Assembly: GCA_028023455.1 (NCBI GenBank) | Contig: JAQFVV010013343.1 | Location: 72,001 to 136,000, forward strand | Direction: 5' to 3' | DNA: 64,000 bases | Origin: Epiperipatus broadwayi | Taxonomy: Eukaryota; Onychophora; Udeonychophora; Euonychophora; Peripatidae | Shown here: positions 1 through 13,345 of the stretch, in pieces | How the letters are laid out: each line of letters begins with the position of its first letter | Position numbering within the stretch: position 1 is the stretch's first letter | Program-made: the position numbers and the translations under genes | The notes under the pieces: model-generated | Told to the model about the DNA's origin: nothing | What the model saw: only the letters and a program-made list of their open reading frames with translations | The model's database searches: none

Positions 1-1833
1 ATTAATCATGGGTCTACTTTGCATTTGTTGATGGGAATTATTCCCAGGCCTACCTATGTGTGGTTTACTGGGTTTTGTTGGAAAGTGTCTGCCTAGCTGA
101 TTGTTTCCAACTCTCACACTGGAGACTTTATAATTATAGTTCTCCTTCCTCCTAGGATAACCTTCGGCCATATTTTCTGTGGCTCCTAGGGCATCTAACA
201 TATCTGCCACTCTCTCTAGGGAGTATACATTAGCAGCTATTAGGGCCTGCTCTACTGGTTTTGGGAAGTTCCTTCTGGTTATACTAATGATTTGGTGCTC
301 AGATAAGGGACATGCTGTAAGCATTTTTAAAGTAGCAGCCTGACTATGAAAGAACTGAGTATAAGTTCCTTCTCTAGGGGTATATTTTTGCTGACTAATT
401 TTGTACTTAAGACTATCCTGTTTCTCTTCGCTCCAGAATGTTTGAAGTAGCATACTCTTAAAGTCCCCATATGTTTCGGGTCTATAAAAGAGTGCATGCC
501 ACCAACTTTTTGCTGAGGCATGAAGGTGGTTGCTCACGACTGCTAATTTTTCTCGGTCATTTAGTCGACTCTAAGAAAACAGTTCATCGAGACCATTCAA
601 ATATTCTATGGGATTTTCTCCATATTCACCCCTAAATACTTTCACTTGTATATATTTAGCTATGTTGCTACTTCTTCCCTCATTTATTAAACTATCTTCC
701 TCTTCCTCTGTCCTTTTGGGACCCTTTTCTATTATCTACCCACTTTCTATTCCTATAGGATTATTCTCCTATATCTCGGGCCCTAAACTTTGTGGTATTC
801 TACATGACCCACTACTTGAGGTTGCCTTAACTTGCATTTCTTTTATTTCTGTGAGTTTGTCTTCCATCATTATCAATAATTGATGGTTTAGGTCTTTTTC
901 CTGGCAAGGCAGGTATTCTTTGACTTCCTCCACTACCATTCTCTGCTGATTTTCCAGCTTGTCATTAAAGTCAACTTGATCCTTCTGGCTATTGACTTCT
1001 AATTCTATTACACTTTGTTTTAAACTTTCTATTTCTTCTCTTGTGGTCCCTGTCATTTGCTCCCCTATACTCTGTACTTCTTTCTGTACTTTCTTTAGCT
1101 CATTATCTGATTTACCTTGCTTTTTTTCCAGATCTTTATATTCGACTTTTAACTGTTTCTGTACAGCAGCTACCTCTAATTTTAAAGTATTAATCTCACT
1201 ACTTACACTTTCTTTGAAATTATTCTGAGCTATTTTAAGGCTTTCATTTTTGTTGATCATTTTCTGATATCCTTCTTGTACAGCTACCAACTCTTCCTTT
1301 ACAACACTAAAACTTTTCTCCCAACTTTCATGACTTGTTGTAAATTTATCGGCAAGTTCCTTATATCTTATGTCACATCTGTCATCAAACTCTTGCCATT
1401 TGTTTTTTAATTCTATTTCAATATTCTCAATTTTTTTAGATTGTTGACCTATATCTAGCTTCATTTCCTGAGCTTGTTGGTCTAGTTTATTATCTAACCT
1501 TTGAGATTGTTCATCAAATTTCTGATTTATCTCTTGTTTCATTTCCTTCATCTCTTGTGATTGTTGATCAAATTTATTATCAAATTTCTGATTTATTTCT
1601 TGTGATTGTTGATCAAATTTATTATCAAATTTCTGATTTATTTCGTGTTTCATTTCCTTCATCTCTTGTGATTGTTGATCAAATTTATTATCAAATTTCT
1701 GATTTATTTCTTGTTTTATTTCCTTCAATTGTGCCATCATAATTTGCAACCACTCTGGAGGGCTTTTCTTTTCTACCTCCTCCTTTCCTTCAATGACAAA
1801 TTCTTTATCCCCTTCCATATTATTTTTTTTCAT
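1..1833 (-). pseudogene. gag: LTR-retrotransposon Gag, partial, interrupted by three TAG codons
   Basis: Structural Gag of an LTR retrotransposon, read leftwards and running off the window edge. The open part (1833 to 769, 354 codons from ATG) begins with a charged segment and then a long coiled coil built on tandem repeats around residues 40-120 with the recurring motif QKFDNKFDQQSQE; the DNA repeat is visible at 1552-1720. The same frame continues past TAG at 769-771, 736-738 and 571-573 into a typical Gag core (paired Trp in the motif AKSWWHALF near 505-535, then a basic region near the edge). That core contains no further stop, so I read the whole as one gag frame with three nonsense codons. 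A zinc knuckle and pol would lie beyond position 1. Family resemblance is to gypsy-like Gag; the exact clade is unknown. It is followed upstream by a leader, PBS and LTR (1834-4130). Confidence 0.75.
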
Positions 1834-3270
1834 ACGTATTTATAAACTTATATTACTGATTGCTTTTCGGCTTTATTCTGTTTGATTTATTATATTCTGA
1901 TTTATTCTGTTCTGATTTATTGTTCTGCTCCCTGATTTTCTATACATCCAGAGTCAAACACCTTTATCTATCCTCATATACCTTAAAATTTTCAACCACT
2001 CTTTCTCAGCCATAATTTTCCCCATCAATCTATCTATATCTTTAGTGCCTTTAATTAACTTAACCTCCATCATCACTCTTTTTCCTTTACCTATATATGA
2101 TTGATAAAGTATGAGGTCATAGTACTATTTAAAACATTTATTTAAGAAAAAGCTATCTCTGCATGTGTGTCCTTTTTATGCCATCATTTATCTAGTTCTT
2201 CATGCTTTTATAAAACTTAACTCTCTCTATGCCCTTTTTAATATACTAAGCAAAAAAGAAAAATTACTTATATAACATATGTGCTAGATTTATAACAGAG
2301 TTCATGTCTCAAGTCATTTATATACTCATCTATCCTTCTAGAGATCTGACAGATATTGACAGCCAAAAGAATGATTAGCAATTCACAATCATGAGATAGA
2401 CAAAAGAATTCAATCACAGCACTTAAAGCACACAATGCTCCATGAACACTCAGATGATCACCCCAATTCAATCACTCTAAGCTACTACAACCCATAATAG
2501 TTTATTGCAAACATTGTTGCATTGCCCTGCTTACTTCCAAGTCTTAGGGGCTTTAATTCGTCAAATACTGCCTTGCTTATTTTTAAAGTCCTAGAGGCAA
2601 CAATTATATATCAGTAAAACAAAATACTGCCTTGCTCTCTCTGGAGTCTTAGAGGCGAAATCATGGCAGGCCTACTGTTAACTGCTTCATGATAAAACAA
2701 CTGATATTATAATCTGGGTTGGAGCAGTGAATGAGATAAATCAATCACCAGTGGCATGAATACATCACATTCTCAAGGCAATGACAAAAATTCTCCATCC
2801 ATCATCACAACCGTAACCCAACCAACCAAACTCCAACAATCAATTATCCAATCCAACCTCCAAAATCATAAATTTTCTATAACACAAACTTATCAAATAT
2901 GAACAAAATTATTATTCCACATCTCAAGGCTATTAATATTTCTATGCTTATTTAATTGATAAGCAAAATATATAAAAAAAAACAGTGTTATTAACTTTAA
3001 CACATTATAAGTTGTGATATCATTATATTTTAAAAATTGAAACTAAGCTCTATAATGACTGTATTCATTTATCATCATCAAAAATGCAATAACAGTAATC
3101 ATCATCATCTAAACATCAGGCCAAAATATTTGCATACACTAATAATAAAAAAAATTGCACAGAAAAAAAAATACTCTTTTTTTTTTTAAACTATACATCT
3201 GTCATCATTATATACTACCCATCTCTCATGTATGTGGGGTATTTCAAGCCATTATTTGGCTTATTTCGAG
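1834..3270 (-). other. Untranslated leader of the retrotransposon
   Basis: About 1.4 kb between the Gag start codon and the primer-binding site, A+T-rich and without a convincing reading frame. A 67-codon minus-strand frame at 2268-2471 has no recognisable motif and is probably chance. Interpreted as the 5' leader of the element because of its position. Confidence 0.4.
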
Positions 3271-3287
3271 CCCTAGTTGGTGCGCCA
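3271..3287 (-). promoter_or_regulatory. Probable tRNA primer-binding site
   Basis: On the minus strand TGGCGCACCAACTAGGG starts with the TGG expected opposite a tRNA CCA end and lies two bases inside a TGTTACA end (3290-3296), the normal arrangement at the inner edge of a 5' LTR. The primer tRNA is not identified. Confidence 0.55.
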
Positions 3288-3289
3288 TT

Positions 3290-4130
3290 TGTAACAATAT
3301 TTATAAATTAATATAATATGTATTTGTAATTATTAAATTAATATAAAAGATATGTATTTGTAACTATAATTTGTAACTATTTTAATATGTCACATTTGTA
3401 ACCATAATAAATATTTAGATAGGGGAAATTATTAATTATTATATATATGCCTATCCAATCTGTACCATTTGTAACTATATTAATTCATCATAGCATAGAT
3501 AAAGAAATTATAGAATCACTGTGCCACTTGAAAATATCAGCATTAAAGATTCTTGGTATTTATTTATATATTGGGGCAGTCATTTGAACAATAAAACATA
3601 CTGGCCATTGTCATCTAATAAAAATAATATTAAATATAGCAACTGAATAAAAGTACCCACTGTGAGATTCCTGGAGTGCCTTATGCTTATCTCCAATACT
3701 AGGTTCTTCTAACAAAGAATCCTTCCTATTCTTCTTTCCAAATATATAAGACCAATCATGGTCATATGCACACACGGGTGCTATTCATGACAACTTATAA
3801 AAAAATATATTTTATAAAACTAATATTATGAAGTTGGAAAGGGATGATATCACTCTTTATTCAGTTTAGCTAAGTACATGTGTTTTCCCATGAGCGCCAC
3901 TAGATTGTTTTCAATCTAGATAAGTATCTATTTATAGTGTACTTGAGTTCAAACTCATTCAGTACATATTTATTACACATGACTTGGATGACTATTGAAC
4001 AAAAATGACATTCTTACATTTTATCTATATTGATAAAATTACAAGATCCCAATATTACCAAAGTTTATACTATAGATCAAAGATTCTTATAGACATTGCT
4101 AGCTCATTAGCGTATATTGATGAACAGACA
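3290..4130 (-). mobile_element. Probable 5' LTR of the same retrotransposon
   Basis: The inner end is TGTTACA (minus strand) beside the primer-binding site. A TATA box TATAAATA lies at 3929-3936 on the minus strand, so transcription would start near 3900. The section at 3290-3480 contains several short 'tttgtaac' repeats. The outer boundary is not certain: I place it at TGTCTGTTCA (minus strand, ending at 4130) only because LTRs begin TG. The second LTR lies outside the window. Confidence 0.4.
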
Positions 4131-7100
4131 TGTATAATCCTATTAATGGCTTCCAAACAAGGATGTGAAGACCATTATTGATATTGATGGCCATTTAACT
4201 AGATTATTTATCACAATAAAGGTAATAATGATGATGATGATAATAATATCATAATAATGATAATAATAGTGATATCATAATAATGATTATAATAGTGATG
4301 ATGATACCAGCCATGGCTTATCAATAAACTCACAACAATAAATTCATCTTTATAAACTTATAGGCATCTATTAAAATTATCTTATTTCATACTGGGATTT
4401 AATAATACTAGTGGTGATGATTGATCATCAGGAATCTCTTTGCATAATATTCAATTTTTTATAAACCCCTATTTACTAAAATATATTCATTACGCTAAAC
4501 ATTAAATTTAATGATTATAATTTATTAATGATGATTGATGGCGATCATAACTTTTATATAGTATTATTTGAAACATTTTTAACTAATAACATGATATCCA
4601 TCTTTGATGAGGATGATCTAAATTCATGGACACAACACAATTTTAGCTTTCTATGTTGAACTATAATTATCAAAATTTGGTTATTCTCAAGCATAATCCT
4701 TAAATACTTAAATATCAACATTCTAGTTTACCTATTATTTTGCGGACGCTTAATATTTGCAAGTGATTGCTCAATATATATGAATGGTAATTCTTAATAA
4801 CTGCAAGCAATGATGATGAATTAAAATGATAGAATTAAGACAAAAAAAAAACACAATATTCTTAATAATAACTCGGAAACCAATTAAGATATATAATTAT
4901 ATTTTATTAACACTACTACTCTTTCTTTCCTTCTTTAAAGTCAAATCGACAATTAAATAAATGGCTTATTAATATAAAAATTTATCCTAGTATAAGCAAA
5001 TAAACTTAATATATAGGTTTGTCATTTTTCTTGATATCTCAAAATAAGCTGACTTAAATCAATATTAGAAAAAAAAAATACATATTCTATAAATGCTTAT
5101 TTAAGACTTTTCTTATTCATCATATCATAAAATAAATTTCAGGTGAAACTTTTATATGTTATTTCATTTCCATTCAAATGTAATGCCCTACTTTTCAATT
5201 TACCATTTTAAACTAATCATATATAACCTATTCTTTGATGTGTTTGGATAAGCAGTTACACATTCACGCATTTGGTAATGTTAACATATATGTTTAAAAT
5301 GTATACCCATAAATTACATATATAAAAATATCTTTTTCTTTTGCAACCTTATAGCGAAAGAAAATAAAATACATATATTAATTTTTAATATGCAACAAGA
5401 TAAAATAAAAATAAAAAACATTATAAATGCATATATCTATAGGTTGCTCATTATCATTAACAACTGAAGAACAATTAAAAAAAAACATTTCAACATTACA
5501 ATATATAATAAAAAAAAAAATAATGAAAAATTTAAGTTTAAAGATTTAAACTATGTTTGTGCTATGTTGTGAGATATTGCAAATAACTATAGATAAACAA
5601 GTCTTTAATGTTTCTGTATCAAAAAAGAAAATTGCTTTGACCAGTAAATTAAGGTTTACTTTTAATAAGTAAAAGAATAAAATCGGTTAAAGAAAGTTCA
5701 TATTTACCCGTCTACTTTTTACTTCTTATTAATGTCCTGAGTTTGAATTTTCAGACTGCTTTTCTTTGCTCACCAACAACAACAAAAAAAAAAGAAAGTT
5801 ATTGCAGATACTTTTAAGATAATGCTGAATCAATTGACTTGCTTGTTTCTTCAATTCCATTATTATTCACTGTTGATTGGCTTCCTTCTACCATTTAAAA
5901 AAAAGTTATTATAAGTACTTTGAATAAGTAGGTACCGGTGGATTTGCTTGTCTCTCTCCTTTAAAAAAAATAATTGCTGTTGACACTTTAGATGATTGAG
6001 GTAAATCAACAAAAATTTCATTTATGGCTTCAAACTTGGTTCTACATGGCTGTTATAAATTTTCTTTTCCTCCTATTTCCTCTTCTCCATTCATTTGAAG
6101 GTAATGAGCTTTTAATAAGCCAGGAACTAGAAACAAAGCATTCCATATAGCTTGTGTGGTTGGCTTCAAAATCTATCATTTTGTTGGTTATTAAAGGATA
6201 CATGACTACATAGACAGATAAGCGATTTTGACTCATTCTGTATTAACCAGGAAGCAGAAAAAATGGTTTAGCAATGCAGAGGCATAGTATTATGCATAAC
6301 CAAATATGTTAATATCATTTTTATATAATTATTACTAACTTCTAATAAATTCAATCTTGTTCCATTTCTCTCCTCTTCTTTAATATTGCTGGAAATTGCT
6401 TTATATAAACGCACATTTCATTTGCTCTTTTTTTTTTCAACTTTCAAAGAGTGAGAAAAAAAAAATTAAAGCGTTCACTCTCTTTTAAAAAAAAAAAAAA
6501 TCAGAGCTTACATTTCTGCTTAAGAATAATAACAAGGAAGGACCGACTGAGTTGAGTCTCAAAATAATAATAATAATCTGAGTGACTCTCTCTCTAAAAA
6601 AATTAATGACTAACTCATCATCTCTCTAAAGAAATTTAAGACTAACTGATTAAAAAATTGTTTCAATCATTTATATCGCGAATTTCAACCAAAGAAAAAA
6701 AAAACATCTGGAAATCTTTATCTTATAAAAAAATCAAAGCTTCACAAGTTTGACGTCGGTCACAATCAATAAAGACTTAAAATTGATCGCTATCGTTATC
6801 TACATCAAAGCACCTCTTTTGTAAAAATAATCTTAAGACACAGATAACAACAAACCTGGAATCTATAGCCATCAGGAATACGTGTAAAAGCATGTTTGTG
6901 TTTGTACAGATGTATTCATTCTTTCACACGTGTACATTTTTTATCTCCTAATCTAACAATCTTAATTGCCTTATTTTACACTTTTCTGATTTACTCTATT
7001 TTAACAAAATGAAAGTTAAATAAATTTAACACATATTATTTAATAAAAAAAAATTATATAATAAATCACAAAACTGCTTATTCATAATAATAAATCTATA

Positions 7101-7172
7101 CATATAAATCTCTGTATGTATAAAAGAAAAAAAAAATTTTTTAAATAATTGAATACTATATATATATCTACA

Positions 7173-7203
<31 letters not shown>

Positions 7204-7584
7204 AAACATTAATTAAAATTTGTTGAAAAGAACAAAAATACAAACATCACTTTGCAGCTCTTTCAACTATACCTGTAGTTTTTTTTTATTTAATGATACA
7301 TTTCTTTTTCAAGATATTTTTATATAGCCAAATACAAAAAGAACAAGAGTTAACTAGGTGAGATTACAGGGTGAGATATACAAAAATGGAATGATCCAAA
7401 GGTGAGTATAATTCAAAATGGTTGTTAATGAAAAGCTTAGTCAGTGGATACAAAGTGAATATTTCATTCATCTAGTCTGCAATGAAATACCATTGTTAGT
7501 AAGCATTGTTTTGGTGAGCTATGGTTAGAGAGTTTTATTACATTTTAATAGTTATTTTTTATAAATTATTAAGGGGTTGGATGA
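4131..7584. other. A+T-rich DNA, no gene seen
   Basis: No coding, RNA or element signal that I can support. It contains imperfect (GATAAT)/(GAT) repeats around 4222-4305, many A or T runs of 6-14 bases, and an (AT) tract at about 7170-7195. Confidence 0.5.
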
Positions 7585-7628
7585 TCAGGTGCTGTTTAGG
7601 CCAGTTGTGAATCTCCAGGTGAATATGG

Positions 7629-7955
7629 TCAGGTATATATCTGCCTCTCTCTTGTCTGTTTTCTGGGTATTTTTAATTCTGTTGAGGAAGCAGTTATTAA
7701 GTTGTAGTTTTTGTCAACTAATACTTTGAATGGACAACTGTCCCATAATTCCATGATCTTAATGTTTGCTGCCTGCCCATTGATTAAGTATTGATTGTAT
7801 TTATATATTAACATAGCTTTGTTGATGTTTCTTTTTTTATTATTTCTTGCAATTTGCAATATTTTTACTATATTATAATTGAAATCAAAATCATATATAC
7901 ATAATTTATTATGGTCATAAAAACAAACTGATAAATTATGACTATAATAAATCAT
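7629..7955 (-). pseudogene. Penelope-like element, C-terminal fragment of the GIY-YIG protein
   Basis: A 108-codon frame whose first two thirds match the C-terminal part of the endonuclease module seen in the longer PLE copies at 13.8-14.2 kb and 31.4-31.9 kb. Shared features are the ASV/SVCFYDHNK block, the motif YDFDFNYNIVKILQI, the basic stretch followed by AMLIYKYN, and QAANIKIMELW. The catalytic GIY-YIG half is absent, so this is a truncated remnant. It forms the left arm of an inverted pair; the right arm is at 7970-8165. Confidence 0.7.
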
Positions 7956-7969
7956 CTATATATGTTTTT

Positions 7970-8165
7970 GATTTCAATTGTAATAACATAAAAATGTTGC
8001 AAACTAACAATAATAATAAAAATCAAGGAAGCGATGTTAATATATAAATACAGTATGAATTATTCAATGTGCAGGCAGCAAATGTTAAGATCATGGATTT
8101 ATGGGGAAATTGACCTTAGAAAGTGTTAGTTGACAAAAACTACAAGGATAGTTGAAAGCACTTTT
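7970..8165 (+). mobile_element. Penelope-like element 3' end, right arm of an inverted pair
   Basis: Diverged copy of the same PLE tail in the opposite orientation (QAANVKIMDLW-like at about 8073-8105, then the non-coding tail 'gttagttgacaaaaacta' also found at 12.2-12.4 kb). Together with 7629-7955 it makes a palindrome centred near 7960 in which both element 3' ends face outwards. Confidence 0.6.
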
Positions 8166-8279
8166 AAGTGACATTTATATATATATAAATTTTAATTATT
8201 GTATATTCTAATATTTATTTATATGTTTGTGTATATTATTTTGAAGAAATACATACATCAATTTGTAGTGTGTGTTATA

Positions 8280-8283
<4 letters not shown>

Positions 8284-8376
<93 letters not shown>
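8284..8376. repeat. (AT)n microsatellite
   Basis: About 46 uninterrupted AT units. Confidence 0.95.
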
Positions 8377-8378
<2 letters not shown>

Positions 8379-8886
8379 TTGATGGAATCAGACTGAAATA
8401 ACAATATTGTACTAAAATTAAGTTGCATAAATGCTAACTATGAAAATTATCCAACATAAAGACTAGCTCAAAATATAATATCCAATAAAATAATATTGTT
8501 CACTTATTAATTCAAAACACTATTAAAATAATAAAATATTTTAGCACTTAGTTTTTAAATAATTAATTAGGGTTCCAAACAATACTATTCAATCTACTCA
8601 TTTGCAAAGAAATCTAATTTATGGCTAACTCTCTATTGTAAATAACATAAGGTTCTGCAACATTAATAAATATAATTATAAAATATCCTAACCTGAGACA
8701 TTTAGTAAAATTCACTAGGTAAAACATTGAGAATACATCCCAAAAGATATACCCTCAATTGCATAAGAGCATTACTGCCACCAAGTTCATATAGTAAATC
8801 TTTAAAATACACCTATGCAATCCTAAACTAATTTATAAATCATATACTAAAAATAATTATAAATATGCAATCTCCCAAAATAAAAC

Positions 8887-9108
<222 letters not shown>

Positions 9109-9380
9109 CTAATCTCAGGTTCATCTTTTAACGAACTAGTTAAGATATCAATGTATTAAGGCCCTGTAGTTAAATATGATAAGGGAAAACTATTCCTACA
9201 AAATAATAATTACAACAAGCAATTAAATAGTCTCATGACTTTCAATACAATAATCTACCTAATGGTTAAAATTTAGATATAATATAATAAAATATAAATT
9301 TTAAGTAAATGTATTGTAGAATTTTTCCATGTTTAATGTGGATTCCAAGAGATTGTAAAAAACCCAGAATGTGACCACAT

Positions 9381-9500
9381 GTGAGATGGATGGATGAAAT
9401 AATAACGTGTGCAGGGGTGATGTGGAGACGAGAAGCTAAAGATCGGAGAAGGTGGATTAAATTGGAGAGACCTTCATCCTGCAGTGTATTGATAATGGTT
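9381..9500 (+). pseudogene. LINE (non-LTR retrotransposon) C-terminal fragment
   Basis: The frame reads with the signature spacing found at the very C-terminus of many LINE reverse transcriptases: RW-x-DEI, then AGV-x-W-x-REA-x-DR-x-x-W. Only these roughly 40 residues are recognisable; the catalytic RT core is not present upstream. A short (GAT)n tract follows at about 9497-9515. Likely a heavily 5'-truncated copy. The clade cannot be decided from this tail. Confidence 0.55.
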
Positions 9501-9611
9501 GATGATGATGATGATGAATGTGGCATTCTTAAAGAAAAATTTATTATCCTAATATTATTATGGTATTATCAAACGTTTTTCGTGGGTATCTTATCCACTC
9601 AAAATAATTAA

Positions 9612-12112
9612 TAATGATTATATCTTTTAAGATGATAATCAAATATATCTGGTTACTAAATGAGATATGATCAAATAATGTTTAAGAAAAATCCTTAAAA
9701 TTCATGTGTTGAATAAATAATATAAAACTGTTTATTAATTCCTGTGGATCATACATACAATGTGATAAATCAATAATTAATATGCAAATAAATTACAACA
9801 GGACTACAGTAATTTTAATAAAAAAACACAATCAACAAATTTATTAAGAAGCTAACAATATATTTTATAATATAACAAATTAAGAATATTTTGGGGAAAA
9901 AAGGAAATTTATGTTACATAGCACAAATTTAAAAAAAATGTTAATAAGAAAACATAAGGTTATAAAATTTTAAAAATTAAAAATAGCCTTCACTCTAGCT
10001 ATTTTTTAAAATACAATACAATACAATGAACTTTTTTTTTTATTTTACCATGGAAGAACTTATTTAAAATATTCCAATGAATGTTAATTTTAACAACATC
10101 TTTAAAATATAAGTAAAATATTGAAGAAAGTGATTTAAAAATTTTCTTTCAGTTTTATGAAGAATTTTTTGATATTTCATTGTCAGAAAATAACTTAATA
10201 AAACATAAATTACTCACTTCAAAGTAAATTACTTTATTATGTGAAAAAAAAAATATTTGGGAGTAAGTTTTATAAATCTTTGACTTAACTAAATGTAACT
10301 TAATAGTAAAAAAAAATAAATATAAGTTGGATTGCTTGAAGTTATTTTACTTTCATCTTGATGTTCCTGTCCATATAACATCATTTCAAATCTCATTTTC
10401 ATTTTACCCGCATTCAGTCATTTGAGTATGCATTTACTAACAAGTTAGCGCTAATATGTTCATACATGTTTTAAGTATTTTATTATTGTATTGCACATCA
10501 CAGAATTCACTCAGGATCTCAATATTATTTGAAAAAAATATTTGCATACATCTTTCCTTCTCAAAAATAACTACTCCAAAATGATTCAGTCATTTTTCCC
10601 AGCTTAATCTATCCTTTACGATGATTCTTGTGGAAAACAAGTAGTGAATAAGGGTAGGGCATGGAATAACAATTGAGAATGTTCCATAAAGAATATTTTT
10701 TTCACTTTGACACAATGCAAGTCAATGAAGTAGGTTTTTTTTAAGTCAGGGCTCTATCATAACACTTATAGACATAGAAGAAATGTGACTATTCATAAAA
10801 TAAATATGCAGCCTTATGTTATTTGTATACTTCAATAAAATTCAAAATACATAAAACTGCAATTTTCTAATAATAACTTTCAACATGACACCAACACCAT
10901 TATTTCACCAAAGATCATTACTTTTCTGATGACTATCAATATTTGTCTCACAGTATAATTCATGGAACATTGCAAATATAATAAACTAAACAACATTCTA
11001 AATAACAATGATCTAACTCCACACAACATGTTTTATTTAAAAAGTTTCATTCTCAAATGATATCAACAATCATTCATAAAATGCTATACATCTTACAAAT
11101 TTGTTAAAAAATATTGTAGAGATCAATACTATCTTTTTATACAAAATTCATTAAAGTAACATTTAAACAATTAGACAATGCAATACAATTATGCATATTC
11201 AAAGTGTTAACATTTTATCTAAATAGTAAAGTAAAAAAAAATATCCTTATGGGTTTTACAAAAAAACATTTATATGCATTTATCAACACTTTCACTAATA
11301 CATTCAATATTTTACTAATGGTTGGTTCATTTTTTTATATTATTAATATTAAACTCAAGCAATGCATACTATAATTTAAAATAAATACAAAAAATATATA
11401 TTTTCTCAAGTCTAAAAAAATAAATATATTTTCAAGCAATTATAATAATAAAATTACCAATGATCTCATAATTTTACAAAGGTCATTCACAGTGTTCTGC
11501 TTCTAAAGCACCATTCATTGAAATAAATATGATTAAAATCACTTTCTTAATATGTTTATAGAAAATATAATAATTATTATATATCAAAACTATTTTCTAA
11601 TCATAACAAAATAATGATTAACTTTCAAAATATTATATTAACTTAATACTAAAATAAATAAATAACAAAAAAGAAAGTTATGATAAGACATTTTTTGAAT
11701 AGCTAGAAATGGGGGCTCCCCTGTTTACTTAGTTACCATTGACCGTATTATGCACATTTTTTTTTTAATCTCTTGTCATCATGTAAAAAATGCAAATATC
11801 AACTTTTGAAAGCCATTAAATTTCATGGAAGAATATTAAAATCCATTGTGATAAAATATATATTCTGTTCTTTCCTGAAGTTTATCTAAAAGATTTAATC
11901 CATATTAAATAATAATTTAATAATCCATTCTTTAAAAAAATAATTCTTACATAAGTTTCAGCTGTTGTAGAAACAAATACTTATCATGATGTGTGTATAT
12001 ATATATATATATTACATATATATATATATATTACACATATATGTATATATATTACAAATCGATGTATATATTTATTCAAAATCATATACATAACTTTATA
12101 AATAAATATTAG
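9612..12112. other. A+T-rich DNA, no gene seen
   Basis: No supported feature. Numerous A runs and short AT tracts (for example 11998-12050), no extended reading frame, no recognised repeat. Confidence 0.5.
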
Positions 12113-12425
12113 AAAATACAGTACTTAAAATATTATAAAAATACATTTATAACCGTCACTTAGAAGCGCTTTCAACTATCTTGTTGTTTTTGTCAACTAA
12201 TACTTTTAAAATGTCAGCTTTGCCATTCAACTATCTTATAGTTTTTGTCAACTAACACTTTTAAAATGTCAGCTTTTCCATAATTCTATGATGTCAACTT
12301 CATGGAATTATGAGAAAGTTGACATTTTGAAAGTGTTAGTTGACAAAAACTACACGATAGTTGAAAGGACTTCTAAGTGACGGTTATAGATATATTTTTA
12401 TAAACTTTTAAATACTGTATTTTTT
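12113..12425. mobile_element. Palindrome of two Penelope-like element 3' ends
   Basis: The PLE tail ('gttgtttttgtcaactaata' and neighbours) runs leftwards from the middle and again rightwards ('gtgttagttgacaaaaacta'), with a duplicated partial tail at 12180-12270. Outer flanks match each other too ('aaatacagtactt' on the left, 'aaatactgtattttt' on the right). Both arms are non-coding 3' sequence facing outwards. Confidence 0.65.
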
Positions 12426-12579
12426 ACAATTTATTTATAAATTTACATATATATATATATATGTAATAATATTATGATTCGATGTCTGTATTTTTAAAGC
12501 AATATACGTAATTATATAACTGAATATTTGTAAATACAGTAACTAAATAATTAAAAAAAATGTATCCACTTAGGAGTGC

Positions 12580-13345
12580 TTTCGATTATCCCAGTAATCT
12601 GTGTCAACTAAAGCTTTGAAATGCTAACTTTCCCACAATTCCATGATCTTAACGTTTGCTGCTTGCCTGTTAATTAAGTCATGTTTATATGTGTATATTA
12701 GCATAGCCTCCTTTATTTTTCTTTTATTGTTATTTTTTCAATTTGCAATATTTTTACACTGTTAAAATTGGAGTCAAAATTATAAATACATGATTTATTA
12801 TGGTCGTAAAAAACAAATGCTGAAATATTATTATCTAATACGCAATTTTGTTTCGATTTCTGAACACATTTTAATAATAGCAAGTGTCCTTTAGTTTTTT
12901 TTCCAACATACATCTAGATTCACCTATATATTTACTGCCACACCCACATTTTCATTTATAAATTACACAATTTTTATTTATAAATGAGGTTTTATCTTTT
13001 GAGTTATTTATTAATTTGTTTAATGTAGGAGGTGTGTAAAATGCAACATCACATATGTCTTTATAAATTTTTCTTATAAACTTTACTTGATAATTTGAAA
13101 TATATGGGATTGATATCCATATTTTTTATTAACAGGAGAATCAATATTATTAAAATTTTTATTTTTATATTTTGTATTAAAATCTCTAATAACATTATAT
13201 ATGTGATTATAACTATAGCCAACATTTAATAATTCATTTGAATATATTTCAATATTTTTGCCTTTATCTGATGAATATTTGCAAAGACTATTATTTCTAA
13301 ATAAGAAGGACTTCAAACCTGCCATTTTGTGTGACATTGGCACTT
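12580..13345 (-). pseudogene. Penelope-like element, left arm of inverted pair (GIY-YIG half)
   Basis: Minus-strand PLE copy with the same content as the right arm at 13331-14232: the thumb/linker region (13083-13370: MAGLKSFLFRNNSLCKYSSD and SYNHIYNVIRD motifs), then the endonuclease region (12713-12913) with the KRTK/EH-like helix, SKQNC, DHNKSCIYNFD and SVKILQIEK. It is broken by stops and frameshifts, including the 6-A run discussed for the other copies. The catalytic reverse-transcriptase core is missing, so the copy is 5'-truncated. The palindrome formed with the right arm extends to about 12497 and 14380 through matching 3' tails. Confidence 0.75.

Noticed and set aside
1557-1742. Repetitive plus-strand frame
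   Set aside because: Antisense translation of the coiled-coil repeats of gag.
9266-9526. 86-codon minus-strand frame with poly-Ser start
   Set aside because: Antisense of the LINE C-terminal fragment and its (GAT)n tract.
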